Assembly: GCF_018336155.1 (NCBI RefSeq)
Contig: NZ_JAGYHF010000002.1
Coordinates: forward strand, 124,001-188,000
DNA from: Pseudomonas rustica
Lineage (GTDB): Bacteria; Pseudomonadota; Gammaproteobacteria; Pseudomonadales; Pseudomonadaceae
Direction of reading: 5' to 3'
Length of the DNA: 64,000 nucleotides
In this document: positions 60,674-64,000 of the stretch, piece after piece
How positions within the stretch are numbered: the first letter of the stretch is position 1
How the letters are laid out: every line of letters begins with the position of its first letter
Position numbers and translations under genes: made by a program
The notes under the pieces: model-generated
Told to the model about the DNA's origin: nothing
Databases searched by the model: none
The model's input: the letters and a program-made list of their open reading frames with translations, nothing else

Positions 60674-60752
60674 TCTTCGCGAGCAAGCTCGCTCCCACAA
60701 GGGATCTTGGTTGCGCCGCAGATCCAATGTGGGAGCGAGCTTGCTCGCGAAT
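60674..60752. repeat. REP-type inverted repeat (GAGCAAGC family), tail-to-tail
   Basis: CTTCGCGAGCAAGCTCGCTC plus CCACA and its near-perfect inverse around AAGGGATCTTGGTTGCGCCG, between convergent genes. Confidence 0.9.
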
Positions 60753-60768
60753 TGAGCGATACGGTCTG

Positions 60769-61635
60769 TCAGTTATCCACAACGCTTTGATTCACCACAA
60801 CGGTGCAAGTAATCCCCGCCGCCAACAGAACCCCCTCCGGCACTTCATCAATGTGAATCCGCACTGGCACGCGCTGGGCCAGGCGTACCCAGTTGAACGT
60901 CGGATTCACATCCGCAATCAACTCGCGGCTTTCCGGGTTGTCGCGGTCGTAGATGCCGCGCGAAATACTTTCCACGTGGCCCTTGAGCACTTCGCCGCTC
61001 ATCAATTGCATGTCGGCTTTATCTCCGACGCGAACGTGGGGCAGTTTGGTCTCTTCGAAGAAGCCGTAAACCCAGAACGAGTTCATGTCGACCACGGCCA
61101 TTTTCGCTTCGCCGATACGGGCGTAATCACCGCGATGCACGTTGAGGTTGGTCACGTAACCGTCGACCGCCGCACGCACTTCGGTGCGTTTGAGGTTGAG
61201 TTCGGCGGCTTCCAGTTGCGCCTGCGCGTGTTGGTAATCGGCGAGCGCGGCGTCAGCGATGTTGCTGGCGTCGTCGCGGTTTTCCTTGGAAATGACCAGG
61301 TTGTCGAGATCGGCGCGGCGGTGGGCGTTGACCTTGCGCATCTCCCAGGTCGACTTGCGCGAAGCGACCAGCGACTGCGCTTGTTTGACGGCGATGCGGT
61401 AGTGCTCGGGGTCGATCTGCATGAGCAAATCGCCCTTCTTCACCAGTTGGTTGTCACGCACCGGCACGTCGATCACTTCGCCGGTAACGTCGGCGGCGAC
61501 GTTGATGATGTCGGCGCGCACGCGGCCGTCGCGGGTCCACGGCGTGTTCATGTAGTGCTCCCACAACGTGCGGCCGATCCACAGCGCCAGGGCCAGCACC
61601 AGCAGGGTCGCGAGCAGGCTGAAAAACTTTTTCAT
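60769..61635 (-). CDS. HlyD-family periplasmic adaptor (AaeA-like)
   Basis: 288 residues. The N-terminal anchor is KFFSLLATLLVLALALWIG (about 3-21). The adaptor layout follows: biotinyl-like VRADIINVAADVTGEVIDVPVRDNQLVKKGDLL, a coiled coil (about 85-140), TEVRAAVDGYVTNLNVHRGDY and a beta-barrel end. It should connect the FUSC inner-membrane exporter to an outer-membrane channel. Last gene of the AaeXAB-like operon. Confidence 0.92.
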   Translation of the reverse strand: MKKFFSLLATLLVLALALWIGRTLWEHYMNTPWTRDGRVRADIINVAADVTGEVIDVPVRDNQLVKKGDLLMQIDPEHYRIAVKQAQSLVASRKSTWEMRKVNAHRRADLDNLVISKENRDDASNIADAALADYQHAQAQLEAAELNLKRTEVRAAVDGYVTNLNVHRGDYARIGEAKMAVVDMNSFWVYGFFEETKLPHVRVGDKADMQLMSGEVLKGHVESISRGIYDRDNPESRELIADVNPTFNWVRLAQRVPVRIHIDEVPEGVLLAAGITCTVVVNQSVVDN

Positions 61636-61645
61636 GGGGACGTTC

Positions 61646-61846
61646 TCAACGGTAGACAGTCAGCGCCATGGCGCCGAACAGACAAGTAAACAGACTCAGA
61701 CGCAGCAGCGCCGGGTGCCAGAAAAAACGGTACAGGTCGAACCCGGACAGGAACCGATCCACCGCCCAGGCCAGTGCCGCAGCGATGAAAAACATCAGGG
61801 TCATGGTCGGCATGTACACGCCGTGGAAAGCGATTTCACGAGGCAT
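61646..61846 (-). CDS. DUF1656 small membrane protein (AaeX-like)
   Basis: 66 residues from the ATG at 61846 (MPREIAFHGVYMPTM) with AAGGA 8 nt upstream; a TTG at 61852 is possible. Two membrane helices (about 12-32 and 42-62), matching the AaeX/DUF1656 family that always sits between the FUSC exporter and the HlyD adaptor. It overlaps the FUSC stop by 11 bp. Function unknown. Confidence 0.9.
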   Translation of the reverse strand: MPREIAFHGVYMPTMTLMFFIAAALAWAVDRFLSGFDLYRFFWHPALLRLSLFTCLFGAMALTVYR

Positions 61847-64000
61847 GGGCAAGTCCTTCGGGCTTGGCGACGGCGTAGGCAGCGAGCGGTGATTGCGGGT
61901 CGAGCAACGAGGTGCGGATGAAGTGCAAATAGCTCTTCACCCGGCGTAACGCGGAGGTGTCGAAATGCGGCGCGAACGGCTCATCGGTGGCCGCGACACG
62001 GCTGATGGCATGATCGACAGCGACCAGTGCGCGTTCAAGATTGCTGGAGTTGGGTTGCAGAAACAGCCGCACCAACGCGCGCCCCATCACGCGAATTGCC
62101 TGCCGCCACGGCTGCGATTCGGCATAGGCCGGGTGCACCGGCAGGATCGCCTGTTCCTTGCGCAACTCGATGATCGCGTGGCCGACTTCGAGCACCACGA
62201 ACATCCAGCGCAGCAGATTCTTTTGCACCTTCGGCTCACCAGCGGCGAGACCGTAGGCCTGATGCAGCAAATCGCGGGTGCGGCTCTCGAAACTCGAGGC
62301 CAGACCTTTTAGTTTGCCGCTGATTGCGTAAACCACTTGGCCGCGCAGATCCTGCTCCAGACGTTTCCACAGCCAGCGACTGTTCGGCGGCAGAATAATC
62401 GCCCCCGCAGCGGCACAGACCAGCATGCCCATGACCATGGCGATGTAGTCGTTGATGAAGGTGTAGGGGTTGTAGATCGTCAGGTTATCCGGCACCGAAC
62501 CGGTGCTGAAGAAGATCAGCAGACCGAGGCCGACACCGCCGTATTGCGGCCGCGATGTGAGAAACGAACCGAGCACGATCACTGGCGCGAGCATCACGCA
62601 CAGCAATGGAAAACCGTCGATCCAAGGGAAGATGAAAAACATCTCGACGAAGCCGATCAATGCGCCGAGGAAGGTGCCGCAGGCCATCTGGAACGCCATG
62701 CGTTTCGGGTTAGGTGTGGCAGCTGAAAGGCCCACGGTGGCGGCGGCGATCAGGGTCATCGTCGCGCCGCTTGGCCACGCGGTGGCGACCCAGTAGCTGC
62801 CGAGCACCACCAGAATGAACGAGGCGCGAATGCCCGATGCAGCAGCAGCCCACCAGTTGGTTTGCGGGGTGAACGGTTCATCCCAGCGCTCGCGTTCGTG
62901 ACGGTGATCAGCGAGTGACGCGTGGGTCTGTGCATAACTGTGCAGGTCGTCGACGAAGCGATAAAGCAGTTCGTACGCGGTGTGGAAATCCAGCTGCTCG
63001 GCTTCACTGGGGTCGGTGTCTTGAAAGATCGCGCGCAAGGTTCGCACGCGTGTCGGCAAACCTTCTTTGTAGGTTGCCAGCGCCGTTGCCAAACGGGCGG
63101 CATCGGGGCTGGTGAGGGCACGGCCGCTGAAGCCATCGAGCACTTCGGCGAGATCCTGCAGGCCCGGTCTGATCGCCGCGACCACGTGTTCTTCGCCGTT
63201 GACGCGCAGGCGTTCGAGCAACTGATGTAAGGCGTTAAAGCGCGTGGTGATGCCCATGAATTCGCTGTTCAAACGGCTCAGGCGACCGTTGCGTCGGCGC
63301 ATGTGCGGGTCTTCGAAAACCGTCACGCTGCGCAAGCCTTCGAGGCCCACGGCTTCGGCGATAAAGCGCACGTTGCTCGCTTCGAAAGACTCGGCTTTGC
63401 TGCGTCCGCGCAGGCCATCGGTGACGAACAATGCGAACACGCCGAAGCGCTGATACAAGGCGTTGCGCATGGCGGCACTGGCGGTTTGCGGCAGGATCGC
63501 GGCGCTGATCACGGTCGCGCAAAGGATGCCCAGCGAGATTTCCAGCACTCGCCATACGGCGGCCATGAACGCGCCGTCCGGGTGCGCCAGCGCGGGCAAA
63601 CCGACCATCGCGGCGGTGTAACCGGCAAGGACAAAACCGTAGGCGCGGAAGTTACGGCAACGCGCGGCGCCGGCCGAACAGATACCGACCCAGATTGCCA
63701 ATGAGCCGAGAAACAGTTCAGTGTTTTGCGCGAACAAGGCGATCAGCGTGACCATCATCGCCGACCCGGCCAATGTGCCGAGGAAGCGATAGAAACTCTT
63801 GGCAAACACCTGGCCGCTCTGCGGCTGCATGACGATGAACACGGTGATCATCGCCGTACGCGGTTGCGGCAGTTCCAGGCGCATGGCCAGCCACAGCGTG
63901 AGAAATGCGGCGAGCAACACCTTGAAGATGTAAACCCAGGTCACGCCATCGCTGCGCGCCCAGTCGAAAAATCCACGGCGCCATTCCAGGGAGTAGAGCC
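61836..64000 (-). CDS. FUSC-family aromatic/fusaric-acid exporter (N-terminus outside the window)
   Basis: At least 721 residues. The frame stays open through the right edge (LYSLEWRRGFFDWARSDGVTW), so the true start is beyond 64,000 and the GTG at 63944 is only an internal codon. It is a two-domain AaeB/FUSC inner-membrane transporter: N-terminal membrane bundle with MQPQSGQVFAKSFYRFLGTLAG, a cytosolic middle part (about 180-380), a second membrane bundle, and a long C-terminal cytosolic tail. It works with the DUF1656 protein and the HlyD adaptor. Confidence 0.92.
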   Translation of the reverse strand, partial: LYSLEWRRGFFDWARSDGVTWVYIFKVLLAAFLTLWLAMRLELPQPRTAMITVFIVMQPQSGQVFAKSFYRFLGTLAGSAMMVTLIALFAQNTELFLGSLAIWVGICSAGAARCRNFRAYGFVLAGYTAAMVGLPALAHPDGAFMAAVWRVLEISLGILCATVISAAILPQTASAAMRNALYQRFGVFALFVTDGLRGRSKAESFEASNVRFIAEAVGLEGLRSVTVFEDPHMRRRNGRLSRLNSEFMGITTRFNALHQLLERLRVNGEEHVVAAIRPGLQDLAEVLDGFSGRALTSPDAARLATALATYKEGLPTRVRTLRAIFQDTDPSEAEQLDFHTAYELLYRFVDDLHSYAQTHASLADHRHERERWDEPFTPQTNWWAAAASGIRASFILVVLGSYWVATAWPSGATMTLIAAATVGLSAATPNPKRMAFQMACGTFLGALIGFVEMFFIFPWIDGFPLLCVMLAPVIVLGSFLTSRPQYGGVGLGLLIFFSTGSVPDNLTIYNPYTFINDYIAMVMGMLVCAAAGAIILPPNSRWLWKRLEQDLRGQVVYAISGKLKGLASSFESRTRDLLHQAYGLAAGEPKVQKNLLRWMFVVLEVGHAIIELRKEQAILPVHPAYAESQPWRQAIRVMGRALVRLFLQPNSSNLERALVAVDHAISRVAATDEPFAPHFDTSALRRVKSYLHFIRTSLLDPQSPLAAYAVAKPEGLAHAS

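Noticed and set aside
63400..64000. GTG at 63,944 as the start of the FUSC gene
   Set aside because: The frame continues upstream to the window edge with membrane-protein-like sequence (LEWRRGFFDWARSDG), and no ribosome binding site precedes the GTG.

Overview
The window is chromosomal DNA of a Pseudomonas of the P. fluorescens complex. Three things point there: the gene order (lepB-lepA, lptFG-pepA-holC-valS, and the complete alginate operon), proteins that match pseudomonad families closely, and many short inverted REP-type repeats of the pseudomonad kinds (GTAGGAGCTGC..., GCGAGCAAGCTCGCTCC...). No tRNA, rRNA, CRISPR array, prophage or insertion sequence was seen.

Left part (1-18,500): housekeeping genes. 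These are signal peptidase I (partial) with EF4/LepA, the LPS-export permeases lptG and lptF, leucine aminopeptidase pepA, the DNA polymerase III chi subunit holC with a small unknown partner, valyl-tRNA synthetase, rlmF, an HU protein, yejK, a membrane-anchored glutaredoxin, a GST and a GIY-YIG protein. Between holC and valS lies a 986-residue TccC-type RHS protein. Its core ends at a conserved self-cleavage site, and its 297-residue tail carries the metal and nucleotide motifs of the anthrax edema factor/CyaA/ExoY adenylyl cyclases. This is the most striking accessory gene of the window.

Middle part (18,500-38,600): an NTF2-like protein, a CynX-type MFS exporter with its FadR/GntR regulator, an mqsRA toxin-antitoxin pair with a palindromic operator, the aapJQMP general amino-acid ABC transporter, carboxylesterase estB and helicase rhlB. 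The D-arginine locus dauB-dauA-dauR follows, with a divergently oriented periplasmic binding protein. dauB and the binding-protein gene share a 22-bp upstream motif that fits a DauR operator. Then come moaCDE, a PIN-PhoH protein, an unusual polysaccharide deacetylase and yaaA.

Right part (38,600-56,300): an 800-bp AT-richer regulatory region and the 12-gene alginate operon algD-alg8-alg44-algK-algE-algG-algX-algL-algI-algJ-algF-algA. The products make GDP-mannuronate (AlgA, AlgD), polymerise it under c-di-GMP control (Alg8, Alg44), modify it (AlgG, AlgX, AlgI, AlgJ, AlgF), degrade it (AlgL) and export it (AlgK, AlgE). Three repeat elements interrupt the operon.

End (56,300-64,000): a small membrane protein, a short-chain dehydrogenase, a LysR regulator divergent from an MFS drug transporter, a small NTF2-like protein, and an AaeXAB-like FUSC efflux operon that runs off the right edge.
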